NCBI GenBank assembly: GCA_016928555.1 | Contig: JAFGKM010000030.1 | Location: 1 to 40,297 of the forward strand | DNA length: 40,297 nucleotides | Direction: 5' to 3' | Source: Candidatus Omnitrophota bacterium | Lineage (GTDB): Bacteria > Ratteibacteria > UBA8468 > B48-G9 > JAFGKM01 | Shown here: positions 31,286 to 39,847 of the stretch, piece by piece | Layout: each line of letters begins with the position of its first letter | Position numbering within the stretch: position 1 is the stretch's first letter | Notes under the pieces: model-generated | What the model was told of the DNA's origin: nothing | Databases searched by the model: none | The model's input: only the letters and a program-made list of their open reading frames with translations | Program-made: the position numbers and the translations under genes

Positions 31286-32325
31286 TTCAGAAAAATCCCC
31301 GCAAGGAGAAACAGCGCAACCGGCAGCCATGCAAATACCGGCGTCCCCGACTTATAGGAAATCATCTCGCCCAGAACCGCCAGCTGGAGAAAAATCAGGG
31401 TTATACCGCCGCCTAAACCGATATGCAGCATTTTACTCTGCTGTTTCAGTTTTATGCCTATGGCGGCGCCGAGCAGAACGAATATCGCGGGGATAACGGA
31501 GAAGACTATCCTTTTGTTAATCTCCACCTTCTCCCGTATTCCGCCTTTTGCAATAAGCGCGCTCAACCGCATATCGGCAATCCTTGTCCTCGGGCGGCTT
31601 CCACCGAACCCTTCCGGCAGGCGGTGGACAAACCTGTAATTTACAAAATTTAGCCGGGATACCGTCTGGACGGAGTCGTAGATTATGACAAACCCGTTCC
31701 GGAGGCTGAAGACAAGCAGGTTTTCCGCAGCTTCATATTTCACGGTTCCGGATTCCGCCTTTAAAAAATTAGTCAGTTCTCCTTCGTTGTAGGTGATTGA
31801 GATATTCTTTATTCCGTAACCGCGGGATATTTTTTCGATATACAGGTTTATGCCGGGGATATCGGAGGTAACGCTTTTCTCCTGCAGGAGCGAAAGAGGG
31901 TTCCTGAACCTCAGGCTGTATATCATATCCCTGTTTTTATAACTTGCCTCCGGAAGAATGTACAGGTTGAAAACCAGCAGAAATACCGACGAGATGCCTG
32001 CAAAAAGCAAAAGCAGGTTGACCAGCTTCCGGATGTTTACCCCCGAGGCGGAAAAGACGAGGGTCTCCCTGTCCGAAGACATGCGGGAAAACAGGGACGT
32101 AGAGGCGTAAAGAAACGTCAGGGGAATAATATAGACGAAGGCAGACAGCAAAGAAAGAAAAAAGACTCCCAGCACCAGAAGCGGCGAGAAAGTGCCCTTA
32201 ACGAGAAATTCTATTATGCCGAATGCGGCTTCAAGGGAAAAAACAAAGGTGAAGACCGCCATGGAAAAAAAGAAATTTATGAAGAATTCCCCGATTACAT
32301 AGCGGCTTTTAAGTTTTACTTCCAT
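31282..32325 (-). CDS. lptF: LPS export ABC transporter permease (YjgP/YjgQ family, LptF-like)
   Basis: The 347-residue partner of the next gene has the same layout: hydrophobic segments at about 10-35, 45-75 and 98-120, a periplasmic domain, then three more at about 265-345. SRMSSDRETLVFSASGVNIRKL near 80-101 matches the coupling helix region. The start codon lies seven bases after a TACAAT -10 on the minus strand (32333-32338), so the mRNA may be leaderless. It is the first gene of the lptF-lptG-glyS-glyA-comEB-recJ operon and is divergent from comF with a 29-bp gap. LptB, LptA and LptC are not in the window. Confidence 0.87.
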   Translation of the reverse strand: MEVKLKSRYVIGEFFINFFFSMAVFTFVFSLEAAFGIIEFLVKGTFSPLLVLGVFFLSLLSAFVYIIPLTFLYASTSLFSRMSSDRETLVFSASGVNIRKLVNLLLLFAGISSVFLLVFNLYILPEASYKNRDMIYSLRFRNPLSLLQEKSVTSDIPGINLYIEKISRGYGIKNISITYNEGELTNFLKAESGTVKYEAAENLLVFSLRNGFVIIYDSVQTVSRLNFVNYRFVHRLPEGFGGSRPRTRIADMRLSALIAKGGIREKVEINKRIVFSVIPAIFVLLGAAIGIKLKQQSKMLHIGLGGGITLIFLQLAVLGEMISYKSGTPVFAWLPVALFLLAGIFLK

Positions 32326-32332
32326 AAGGAAT

Positions 32333-32342
32333 ATTGTAAAAT
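32333..32342. promoter_or_regulatory. Overlapping divergent -10 elements of lptF and comF
   Basis: In the 29-bp gap, the minus strand has TACAAT (32333-32338) seven bases before the lptF ATG. The plus strand has TAAAAT (32337-32342) twelve bases before the comF ATG, with TTTACT 16 bases upstream. The two share bases, so the promoters probably compete. Both transcripts would carry little or no leader. The -35 elements would lie inside the opposite gene. Confidence 0.45.
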
Positions 32343-32354
32343 ATCAATCGCATT

Positions 32355-32981
32355 ATGTCTATTAAAAAATTTTTTAGACTTTTATGGAAGGAGCAGTGCG
32401 CGGGGTGCGGTGCGGCTCAAGCCCTCAACGGCTGCGGATTTTGCCCCGCCTGCGTAAGGAACGTTGTTGAAGTGGAGAACCCCGCGGGAGCGGATGTCCT
32501 GCACATCTTCCGGTACGAAGGCCCGGTGAAAGAGTCAATCCGGCGTTTTAAATACTCCGGCAAAAAATATTACGGCGGAAGATTTGCCCTGCTTGCTTCC
32601 GATTTCATCCGCAAGAACGTGCGGGAAGACTTTGATGCAGTTGTTCCCGTCCCCCTTCACTGGAAAAAGGAGTTTAAAAGGGGTTTCAACCAGTCTGCAA
32701 TTGTCGCCTCACGGATGGCAGGGATATTAAACAAGAAGTATCTGCCGGGCGTTCTCGTAAAAAGGAAAAACACTTCATCCCAGACAGAGTTGAGCGTAGA
32801 AGAACGCAAGAAGAACGTACGGGGAGCGTTCAGAGCGAGGAGGGCTCATCTGATAAAGGGCGGGAAGTTTCTTCTGGTTGACGACGTTTACACCTCAGGG
32901 GCAACAGTGCGGGAGGCGAAAAAAACGCTTCTGGCCGGCGGGGCAGAGAAAGTCATAATCCTCACCCTCGCCAAAGCCTGA
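32355..32981 (+). CDS. comF: ComF family phosphoribosyltransferase-like protein
   Basis: The 208-residue protein has the ComF layout: an N-terminal zinc-finger-like part with C-x2-C pairs (CAGCG, CGFCPACV, residues 15-34), then a phosphoribosyltransferase fold with VVPVPLHWKKEFKRGFNQS (about 96-114), RKNTSSQTELSVEERKKNVRGAF, and the PRPP-binding loop LLVDDVYTSGAT (about 174-185). ComF proteins are needed for DNA uptake by natural transformation or are linked to DNA repair in species studied; the exact biochemical role is unsettled. No other competence genes except the comEB-type deaminase are nearby. Confidence 0.92.
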   Translation: MSIKKFFRLLWKEQCAGCGAAQALNGCGFCPACVRNVVEVENPAGADVLHIFRYEGPVKESIRRFKYSGKKYYGGRFALLASDFIRKNVREDFDAVVPVPLHWKKEFKRGFNQSAIVASRMAGILNKKYLPGVLVKRKNTSSQTELSVEERKKNVRGAFRARRAHLIKGGKFLLVDDVYTSGATVREAKKTLLAGGAEKVIILTLAKA

Positions 32982-33004
32982 TTCAGAAATTCCGTTAAAA
33001 GAAT

Positions 33005-33045
33005 TTGACAAAATAAAAAACATGTGATATTATATAGTTAACTAT
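33005..33045 (+). promoter_or_regulatory. Promoter and candidate self-operator of the GntR-LacI gene
   Basis: TTGACA (33005-33010), a 17-base spacer and TATTAT (33028-33033) form a near-consensus promoter. ATAGTTAACTAT (33034-33045) is a perfect 12-bp palindrome covering the expected transcription start and the ATG (33044-33046). The wider TATATAGTTAACTA (33031-33044) recurs with one mismatch in the GH4 promoter (3772-3785). Binding by the encoded regulator would give autorepression. There is no Shine-Dalgarno site and the leader would be only a few bases. Confidence 0.7.
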
Positions 33046-34138
33046 GGAACTTCAAAAAATTCAATTAAGAAACGGGACAGCTCCAAAGTATCTGCAAATC
33101 AAAGAATTCATTTTTGAACAAATAAAGAAAAACAATTTTAGAGAGGGTGAACCTATCCCTTCAGAAAACGTACTCGCAAAAAACTTTTATGTAACAGCTG
33201 TTACGGCAAGCAGAGCTCTCAATGAACTGGTAAACGAGGGACTTCTTTACAGGGTCAGGGGTAAAGGAACATTTGTTAGAGATGTTTATCAGGAGCATCC
33301 TCCTGTCTGTCTTTTTAGCACGGGAAATCCCCAAGCAGATTCTTCCGACCCCTATTTTTCCACACCCCTTTTTGCATCCCTTGCCTCCAAACTTGCCGAG
33401 AATGGCCTGTCTCTCACAGTGAAATACATAGAAAACAGGCGACCGCTGGACCTTCCAGCAAAAGATCTCAAATCAGGTATTGCAATTATTCCTGCCCTTA
33501 ACTTTCCTGATCGTATTTCAGAAGCAACTATCCGGACTACCCAAATTCCAATTATAAATATAGGAGCACATCCTGAAGAACCTTTTGACTGCATATCTTT
33601 CAATAACAAAAAGGGTATGGCGCAGGCAGTCAAACATCTTGCTGAACTTGGACATACTAAAATTGCCTTTTTCTCTGCAACGAAGGAAAACATCTCAAAT
33701 AAAGAACGATTGGATGAATATATTTCTTCAATAGAAAAAAACGGATTGGTTAAGAAAGGATCCTTTATATTTCCCGGATATTACGGCAAAGAAAGCGGAT
33801 GCCAATCTGCCAGGGCGCTTCTTAAAATGAAAAAGCGGCCCACTGCAGTTATCTGTTCAAGCGATGTAATTGCAGTAGGTGCGATTGAGATATTTAAAGA
33901 AGCGGGTCTGCGCATACCTGATGATATTTCAATTGTGGGTTTCGGAGATTATGAAATCGCTTCATATATAGATCCTCGACTTACAACAGTAAAACTTCCT
34001 GTGAAAGAAATGGGAGAGAAACTTGCAGATCTTGTACTCAGGAGAATCAATAGTCCCAAATTCATGGAACCGGAGCGTATTGCAATATCTACAAAGCTGG
34101 TTGTAAGGAAATCAACAGAGATTCCTGCAAAAAACTGA
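33044..34138 (+). CDS. GntR-type DNA-binding domain fused to a LacI-type sugar-sensing domain
   Basis: The 364-residue regulator has an N-terminal winged helix (about 12-80: PKYLQIKEFIFEQI, GEPIPSENVLAKNF, TASRALNELVNEGLLYRVRGKGTFV) of the GntR family. The rest is a periplasmic-binding-protein-like domain of the LacI/GalR group, with NFPDRI, CISFNNKKGMAQAVKHLAELGHTKIAFF near 184-211, PTAVICSSDVIAVGAIEIFKEAGLRIPDDISIVGFGD near 266-302 and LTTVKLPVKEMG. Such hybrids (AraR type) are usually repressors released by a sugar. A palindrome at its own start suggests autoregulation. It precedes a run of carbohydrate-related exported proteins, which are likely targets together with the GH4 gene. Confidence 0.92.
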   Translation: MELQKIQLRNGTAPKYLQIKEFIFEQIKKNNFREGEPIPSENVLAKNFYVTAVTASRALNELVNEGLLYRVRGKGTFVRDVYQEHPPVCLFSTGNPQADSSDPYFSTPLFASLASKLAENGLSLTVKYIENRRPLDLPAKDLKSGIAIIPALNFPDRISEATIRTTQIPIINIGAHPEEPFDCISFNNKKGMAQAVKHLAELGHTKIAFFSATKENISNKERLDEYISSIEKNGLVKKGSFIFPGYYGKESGCQSARALLKMKKRPTAVICSSDVIAVGAIEIFKEAGLRIPDDISIVGFGDYEIASYIDPRLTTVKLPVKEMGEKLADLVLRRINSPKFMEPERIAISTKLVVRKSTEIPAKN

Positions 34139-34195
34139 ACCATTTCTGTGAGAGGAGGTGACGAATAATTATCGGACAAAAGGACAGCGAATATG

Positions 34196-34224
34196 ATTCA
34201 AACGTTTAAATAATACTGTTTGTT
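34196..34224 (+). promoter_or_regulatory. Inverted repeats upstream of the prepilin-like gene
   Basis: AAACGTTT (34200-34207) is a perfect 8-bp palindrome inside a longer TTCAAAC...GTTTGAA inverted repeat that ends just before the ribosome-binding site. A CG-centred palindrome is reminiscent of LacI-family operators, but the nearby regulator has a GntR-type DNA-binding domain. It is therefore only a candidate site. Confidence 0.3.
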
Positions 34225-34243
34225 TGAAAGGAGGTAAAATAAA

Positions 34244-34945
34244 ATGGAAAAGAAAAAAGGATTTACGCTTATAGAACTGCTGGTAGTAGTGGCAATAATA
34301 GCCATTCTTGCCTCAATGTTGTTACCCTCTCTTTCTAAAGCCAGAGAAAGGGCAAGGCAGGCCTTATGCATCAGCAACCTCCGACAAGCGCATTTGGCGA
34401 TTTTGATGTACTGCGGGGACTGGAATGAATATTTTCCATTTGCATACGATGCTACAAACGGTTGGATAAGCTGGCTTCTTGTAAAAAACAACTATCTTCC
34501 GGTAACAACTAAGGGTGTTGTGGGAGGCGAACAGATATTCAAGTGCCCGTCTTCCGAAAGAAAAGCCGACACCTACACTATAGGATACAATTCCTGCAAT
34601 CTTTTTGGCAAGTATCCCGGACACTTGCCCCGAACAAAACTCTCCAGGATAAAAAATCCTGGAGTGGCATGGATGTGGTGTGATTCTTACATGACATCTT
34701 CCTATTCAAACTACACGGTTTTCTGGACAATACACTATTTCAACAGTAATTCATATGGATTCCCATCCTTCAGGCATGGAGCGGGAAGGAAGCCTGGAAA
34801 CGAATATACGGATGGCCTGTGTAACTTCGCTTTCATAGACGGACATGTTGAGCCGTTAACATATAACTACTACTTCGCCAATTACGGCAAATGGGGCAGC
34901 TGGTGGTTAAGACCTTCATATGCTGCTTTTTGGCAAGGACTATAG
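34244..34945 (+). CDS. Prepilin-like protein with type IV N-terminal methylation signal and IDGHV motif
   Basis: The 233-residue protein begins with a basic leader of six residues, then G^[24 protein letters not shown], a textbook class III signal: cleavage after Gly7, Glu at mature position 5, and a hydrophobic assembly helix. The C-terminal region carries [16 protein letters not shown] followed by [11 protein letters not shown], a pattern typical of the expanded pseudopilin-like families of Planctomycetota and Lentisphaerota. The globular part is rich in Tyr, Trp and Asn. AGGAGG precedes the ATG. It is a lone gene, without secretin or assembly ATPase, placed directly after a sugar-responsive regulator. 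A role in binding or taking up polysaccharide at the surface is inference. Confidence 0.88.
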   Translation: MEKKKGFTLIELLVVVAIIAILASMLLPSLSKARERARQALCISNLRQAHLAILMYCGDWNEYFPFAYDATNGWISWLLVKNNYLPVTTKGVVGGEQIFKCPSSERKADTYTIGYNSCNLFGKYPGHLPRTKLSRIKNPGVAWMWCDSYMTSSYSNYTVFWTIHYFNSNSYGFPSFRHGAGRKPGNEYTDGLCNFAFIDGHVEPLTYNYYFANYGKWGSWWLRPSYAAFWQGL

Positions 34946-34951
34946 AAAAAC

Positions 34952-34980
34952 TTTGCAGTGTTTTTCGGAACGCCTATAAT
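34952..34980 (+). promoter_or_regulatory. Promoter of the beta-propeller gene
   Basis: TTTGCA (34952-34957), a 17-base spacer and TATAAT (34975-34980) lie 19 bases before the ATG at 35000. The 54-bp gap has no clear Shine-Dalgarno sequence. It would start transcription of the four-gene run from 35000 onward. Confidence 0.55.
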
Positions 34981-34999
34981 ATAAACAAGATAATTTAAA

Positions 35000-36151
35000 A
35001 TGTTTTATCCAGTCAGCCCTGATAATGGCAGGCATCATTTTTTCGGATATTACGATGTATCACCATGGAATCGGAAAGGTGATAAATTCCTTTGTCTTGA
35101 AACATCATTTATGGACCGCCCTCCCGGCCCTGAAGATGAGGCAACACTTCTGCTAATTGAGATTCCCGGCAAAAAAGTGCATGTTATAGACAAAACAAAA
35201 GCATGGAACTGGCAGATGGGATGCCGCCTTCAATGGCTGCCTTCTGCGCCAAATAGCAAGATACTGTACAATGCCCGGCAGAAAGATAGATTCGTGACGG
35301 TTATCCTTGATGTTGAGACCGGGAATAAAAAGATTATAACCATGCCCACCTATGCAGTCAGCAGAGACGGGAAAAAAGCTGTCTCATTGAATTTTTCGAG
35401 ATTAAATGATACCCGCCCAGGCTACGGATATGCAGGAATACCGGATGCAAATGCTTCTAATAACATGCCTGATGATGACGGTCTTTTTCTTCTTGACTTT
35501 GAAAGCGGCAGAAGCAAAATGATTCTGAGTTATGAACAGATAGTTTCTTTTGAACACACCGATGAAATGGATGGATGCAAACACAGAATCAACCATCTTT
35601 TCTGGAGGCCTGACAACCAGCGCATATTATTCCTGCACCGCTGGAGAGTGGATGAGAGGCAGGTCAGAACCCGCATGTTAACTGTAAATCCCGAGGGTAC
35701 TGAATTAAACTGTGCAGGATACTCCCATTACATAAGCCATTATGACTGGCAGCACATTGATAAGATACTTGTGTGGGCGCAACTGGGAGGATTTCCGCCG
35801 GACTATCTTATGGTTTCAGAATTCGGCGGCAGGGTTGAACCGTTAAAGCAGGGCAGATTCAGCGGAGACGGACATTGTTCATGGTCGCCCGACAAAAAGT
35901 GGGTTTTAGCGGATACCTATCCTGACGAGAAACTAAAATATGGAGTATTTTTGTATCATCCGTCATCCGATACCATGAAAACAGTCGCAGAATTAACTTC
36001 TCCTAAGGAAATAGGAGGGGAAACGCGATGCGACCTGCATCCAAGGTGGCATCCGAACGGAAAGGCTGTTTCGTTTGACGGCGTGACTTCAGGAAAAAGA
36101 CGCGTGTTTGTTGCGGATGTGAGTGAAATAATAGGAGGAGTCGCATCATGA
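35000..36151 (+). CDS. Cytoplasmic beta-propeller-like protein, possibly oligogalacturonate-lyase-like
   Basis: The 383-residue protein has repeated TolB/WD40-like blade strands, with segments such as GRHHFFGYYDVSPWNRKGDKF (split over 10-30), MGCRLQWLP near 73-81, HRINHLFWRPDNQRILFLHRW near 195-215, DGHCSWSPDKKWVLADTYP near 288-306 and CDLHPRWHPNGKAVSFD near 340-356. Single histidines in several blades recall PL22 oligogalacturonate lyases, in which histidines bind a metal, but I cannot confirm membership. No signal peptide is visible, so it should be cytoplasmic. The stop overlaps the next ATG (ATGA). An unknown sugar-processing or sugar-sensing role fits the neighbours. Confidence 0.75.
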   Translation: MFYPVSPDNGRHHFFGYYDVSPWNRKGDKFLCLETSFMDRPPGPEDEATLLLIEIPGKKVHVIDKTKAWNWQMGCRLQWLPSAPNSKILYNARQKDRFVTVILDVETGNKKIITMPTYAVSRDGKKAVSLNFSRLNDTRPGYGYAGIPDANASNNMPDDDGLFLLDFESGRSKMILSYEQIVSFEHTDEMDGCKHRINHLFWRPDNQRILFLHRWRVDERQVRTRMLTVNPEGTELNCAGYSHYISHYDWQHIDKILVWAQLGGFPPDYLMVSEFGGRVEPLKQGRFSGDGHCSWSPDKKWVLADTYPDEKLKYGVFLYHPSSDTMKTVAELTSPKEIGGETRCDLHPRWHPNGKAVSFDGVTSGKRRVFVADVSEIIGGVAS

Positions 36152-37770
36152 AATTTTTTCTGTTCATATTATTAATCTTAAAGCTCACGGTTTTTGCAGA
36201 TATTATACTCTATGCGCCTTTTGATTCTTCTGTTGAATTGAAGGGCAGTACGGGCAATATATCTGCTGAATATAGCGGAACAATGATATTCCAAGGGGAT
36301 GCCCGCAGGGATAAAGCACTGTTGATGGCAGATAAAAACCGGGAAGAACAGCTTACATACATTTTCAATGAACCGTTTTTGAGAGAGGAAGGTTCTCTTG
36401 ATTTCTGGATACAGCCGGCGGCATGGACGGGGGTAGAGCGAAAATCTCCTTTTGTCATCAACCTGAAGATTGCAGAAGATTTCCGGGTACAGATATTCAA
36501 GGAGCAAAAAACCTCGAACCTGATATTCCACGTGCATGCAAACGGCACAGAGAATACGATGTTCATTCCGATATATAACTGGAGTGCAAAAAGATGGCAG
36601 CATATCTTGATAAATAAGAATGGGAAAGAAATATCCTTCCATGTCAATGGGCAGAAAGCTGTCCGTTATGAAAAATCTGTTGTATTTCCGGAAAAAATAT
36701 TAAGCGAACAAGATTATTATTTGTCAATTCTAACTGGAGAAGCGACAGCTCTTGACGAAATGCGAATCTACAACCAGTCTTTTTCGACGGACGAGATAGA
36801 GGAAAAATACATTACTGCTTTTTTAAAAGATATCGGTTACACCGTACCTGCTGTGAGAATCCCTTATGCGGCCCGCCCTCCTTCAACAGACGGAGGTATT
36901 GATATAAAACTCTGGGAACAGGCGGCTATTATAACAGACTTCATGAACCTTTACTCTAAAGGAAAGCAAAAAGAACAGGAAACATGGGTGCATATTATGT
37001 ACGACGACAGCCGGCTTTACATGCTTTTCAAATCTCCTGTACCTGAAGAAAGATTGGCTGGAGGTCCGCAGGAAAGGGATGTTTTGGCCCAAGCGGATGA
37101 GATTGAATTTTTTGTTATGCCGAAATACACCGAAACATTTGACTATTTCCAGTTTGTAGGAAATCCTTGGGAATCAATGTATGACGGCCGGGGACATAAA
37201 GAATCTGAATGGAACGGCGACTGGTTTTACAGATGTAGGGTAGATGAAAAATGGTGGTATGCAGAATTATGGGTAAACGATTTTGCTCCGATAGGGGCAG
37301 GCACGCCTTTTGAAAACGACGTGTGGAAGGCAAATTTCTGCAGAAACTGGCGTTCAGGGAAATTTAGAGATAAACCATGGACATTGTGGTCATTGGTGAG
37401 CGGCGGATATCATGACTACAACAGGTTTGGAAAGATTATATTCGGCGGTAAAGAGACCGTAGTTCCGAAAATAGAAACAATTGCCGAGACAGATTCCGGT
37501 AAAAATACTGTATCAGCGATATTTTCACTTGAAAATCTTTTCTCTGCACAAAGAACAATTATTGTCAGGTACCTTTTTTATCCTTCGGGAGATTATTTCC
37601 CCTCTTCTGCGATAAGCAGGAAGATACTTCTTCAGCCGGGACAAAAGCAAAATATTAAAATTGACAATGACCTTAAGGATCATAAAAAAGGGCTTGTGGA
37701 AATAGAAATTCGTGATGAAGAAACCGGGAAAGTCTATTTTTCTCAGATGGTGCGTATAACAGTCCAGTAA
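36148..37770 (+). CDS. Exported protein with LamG-like and CBM9-like domains
   Basis: The 540-residue protein has a signal peptide (MKFFLFILLILKLTVFA, 1-17). Residues of about 20-225 look like a LamG/concanavalin-A-like jelly roll: LYAPFDSSVE at the start, LDFWIQPAAWTG, WQHILINKNGKEISFHVNG and ALDEMRIYNQSFSTDEI at the end. Residues of about 235-430 fit a family 9-like carbohydrate-binding domain, with a TDGGIDIKLWEQA opening, YDDSRLYMLFKSP, DEIEFFV and FENDVWKANFCRNW. A beta-rich tail follows. It probably binds glycans outside the inner membrane. No catalytic domain is evident. It follows the propeller gene with ATGA overlap and a GGAGGAG ribosome-binding site. Confidence 0.8.
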   Translation: MKFFLFILLILKLTVFADIILYAPFDSSVELKGSTGNISAEYSGTMIFQGDARRDKALLMADKNREEQLTYIFNEPFLREEGSLDFWIQPAAWTGVERKSPFVINLKIAEDFRVQIFKEQKTSNLIFHVHANGTENTMFIPIYNWSAKRWQHILINKNGKEISFHVNGQKAVRYEKSVVFPEKILSEQDYYLSILTGEATALDEMRIYNQSFSTDEIEEKYITAFLKDIGYTVPAVRIPYAARPPSTDGGIDIKLWEQAAIITDFMNLYSKGKQKEQETWVHIMYDDSRLYMLFKSPVPEERLAGGPQERDVLAQADEIEFFVMPKYTETFDYFQFVGNPWESMYDGRGHKESEWNGDWFYRCRVDEKWWYAELWVNDFAPIGAGTPFENDVWKANFCRNWRSGKFRDKPWTLWSLVSGGYHDYNRFGKIIFGGKETVVPKIETIAETDSGKNTVSAIFSLENLFSAQRTIIVRYLFYPSGDYFPSSAISRKILLQPGQKQNIKIDNDLKDHKKGLVEIEIRDEETGKVYFSQMVRITVQ

Positions 37771-37789
37771 TATAATGCAGGAGGATTTT

Positions 37790-39847
37790 ATGAAATTTCC
37801 GTTAAGAATAATTTTCTTACTGATATCCGCCGCTGTAATATCTGCTTCACCTGTCAGAGGAGCAGAGGATAAACGCCCGACCATAGATACATTAGAACAG
37901 GCGCTGGTCGAACAACAGATATGGTTGAATAACAACATAGGTATTACAGATAAGGTTCCTGCTCCATGGACACCCATAAATTTAAAAAGACTATCTGAAA
38001 AACGACTGACTGTGGAAGTGCTTGGCCGCAGCTATAAATTTGAAAAATCCATATTCCCTTCAGCCATAAATATCTGGGGCAGGCAGGTACTCAGCCAGCC
38101 TATAATTGTCAGCGCCGTATCAGGCGGGAGGAAAATTGCATTTCCCCTTAATGAAGTCAGGGTTATGAAAAACAATTTCAATGAGATTGAAATAGTTTCT
38201 TCTGGAACGGCAAGGGGCATTGAAATAGTTGCAATACATAACATAGAGTACGACGGCATGATATGGACAAAGCTGTTTATAAGCCCGTTATCTTCACCGG
38301 TCAATGTAGAGAATCTGTCCCTTCAAATATCCATAAAAAAGGAATATTCAAAATACCTTAATTACTTCCGATGTTTTAATCCGCCCAAAGAACCGGATAT
38401 ATTCGGGGTAATGAAAAAACTGCCGTTCAAATCTGCTTTTGAGCCGGTGCTATGGATGGGAAATGAAGACATAGGTTTATGCTGGTTCGCCGAATCCGAC
38501 CGTGGGTGGGACCGCAGCGGCAATCTTGAAAGTCAGATGGAAATTTTTGAGAGGGGAGAATCCCGCGTGATGAAATTCAACTTTATCAATAATAGCCGCA
38601 TTATAGAAAAATCCAGAGAGATAGTTTTCGGTATTATAGCAACTCCGGCAAAACAGGTTAAGGAGAACTGGAGAACAATTCCGGCACTGTACAGGCCTGA
38701 CTTTTTTGATTTTTCCTGGGACGGGGGAGTCTATTATCCCGGCCCTGACCCTAAAAAGGTTGAATCCGGAAGGTTTTATGAACATCTTAAGAGTCCCTCC
38801 TCCTATTTCAAAACAAGTATTCAGTATCATGCAGACGTATATCCTGACAAAACGACTCTTCCCGAACACTACCTGTTTGGGAGTTTGTGGAAAAGAATAA
38901 CTGTCAGAGAGAAGCATTTACTGGAAAATCCTGTGCCGCCTTCCGTACGGGGAGGGGCTACAGTCGGTTCTCCTGCAAGTTCAATGACAGACTGGCTTCT
39001 ATGGAAATGGGAAAAACTTGTTAACACTTACGGCATGAAAAATATTTACTTTGACGGACTTGGATGGACAGATATAAACAGACTGCACGGATGCGGATAC
39101 ATTGATGAAAACGGAATTCTGCGTCCCACAATACCAATACTGTCAAGCAGGAATGCACTCAAAAGATTCTATGTAATGATGTCAGAGAAAACCGAAGATT
39201 TCAATCTATTCATACACGGCTTTCTGACTGTACCGCCGCTGCTGTCGTTTGTGCATGCCCAGCTGTCGGGAGAGCAATTTATTATAGACCCGCGCCGCGT
39301 TGGCAGACATTACAGTGAGATATTGCCGGAAGAAGAATTGAAAGGATATTTCATGGGCAAACAGTTTGGCGTAGTAGGGGTTTTTCTTCCGGAACTGCCC
39401 GGCCGATACTATGCTCTCCAGGAACCGACGACAGAGATGATGATGTTGCTGCTGCTGCACAACATATCGGTCTGTCCTGCCTTTTGTAACGTCGGAATTG
39501 TAAAAGCAATAAACAATGTTATGACCGACTATGGCATGGAAAGCATGGAGTTCATTCCTTATTGGGACAACGCAGGGTATCTGACAGGTTCCGATGAAAA
39601 AGTGAAAGTCAGTCTGTTCCTTGGAAGCAATCCAAAAGATAAAAAACTTTTAGTAATTGGCAATACAAACAGAGAACCTCAAATGGCAAAAATAAGTTTG
39701 AATGATACCCTCATTTCCGGGCCTCTTATGATTGGAAAAGATTTGCTCAACGGAGAATCTTTTAGAATAGAAAAAGGCGCATTTAATTTATCTGTGAGGG
39801 AATTAGACTTCCGCCTTGTTGCTGTATCAAAAGGAGATCAAGAATAA
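37790..39847 (+). CDS. Large exported glycoside-hydrolase-like protein
   Basis: The 685-residue protein starts at the ATG at 37790, which has AGGAGG five bases upstream and opens a clear signal peptide (PLRIIFLLISAAVISASPVRG). An upstream in-frame ATG at 37775 lacks this. The N-terminal half is beta-rich, with WMGNEDIGLCWFAESDRGWDR near 223-243. The second half looks like a TIM barrel, with NIYFDGLGWTDINRLHGCG near 420-438, where the aspartate at the end of a strand is a candidate active-site residue, then FIHGFLTVPPLLSF and AQLSGEQFI. The design recalls GH123/DUF6067-type proteins of PVC bacteria. The assignment is by pattern memory and the substrate is unknown. The stop shares a base with the next start (TAATG). 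Confidence 0.75.
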   Translation: MKFPLRIIFLLISAAVISASPVRGAEDKRPTIDTLEQALVEQQIWLNNNIGITDKVPAPWTPINLKRLSEKRLTVEVLGRSYKFEKSIFPSAINIWGRQVLSQPIIVSAVSGGRKIAFPLNEVRVMKNNFNEIEIVSSGTARGIEIVAIHNIEYDGMIWTKLFISPLSSPVNVENLSLQISIKKEYSKYLNYFRCFNPPKEPDIFGVMKKLPFKSAFEPVLWMGNEDIGLCWFAESDRGWDRSGNLESQMEIFERGESRVMKFNFINNSRIIEKSREIVFGIIATPAKQVKENWRTIPALYRPDFFDFSWDGGVYYPGPDPKKVESGRFYEHLKSPSSYFKTSIQYHADVYPDKTTLPEHYLFGSLWKRITVREKHLLENPVPPSVRGGATVGSPASSMTDWLLWKWEKLVNTYGMKNIYFDGLGWTDINRLHGCGYIDENGILRPTIPILSSRNALKRFYVMMSEKTEDFNLFIHGFLTVPPLLSFVHAQLSGEQFIIDPRRVGRHYSEILPEEELKGYFMGKQFGVVGVFLPELPGRYYALQEPTTEMMMLLLLHNISVCPAFCNVGIVKAINNVMTDYGMESMEFIPYWDNAGYLTGSDEKVKVSLFLGSNPKDKKLLVIGNTNREPQMAKISLNDTLISGPLMIGKDLLNGESFRIEKGAFNLSVRELDFRLVAVSKGDQE

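Noticed and set aside
31286-31330. Upstream start for lptG giving 15 extra residues
   Set aside because: The extension would overlap lptF by 49 bases; the ATGA overlap at 31285 gives the family N-terminus.
34157-34195. 12-codon GTG frame after GAGGAGG between the regulator and the prepilin-like gene
   Set aside because: The Shine-Dalgarno-like sequence abuts the GTG with no spacing, and the frame is too short to support.
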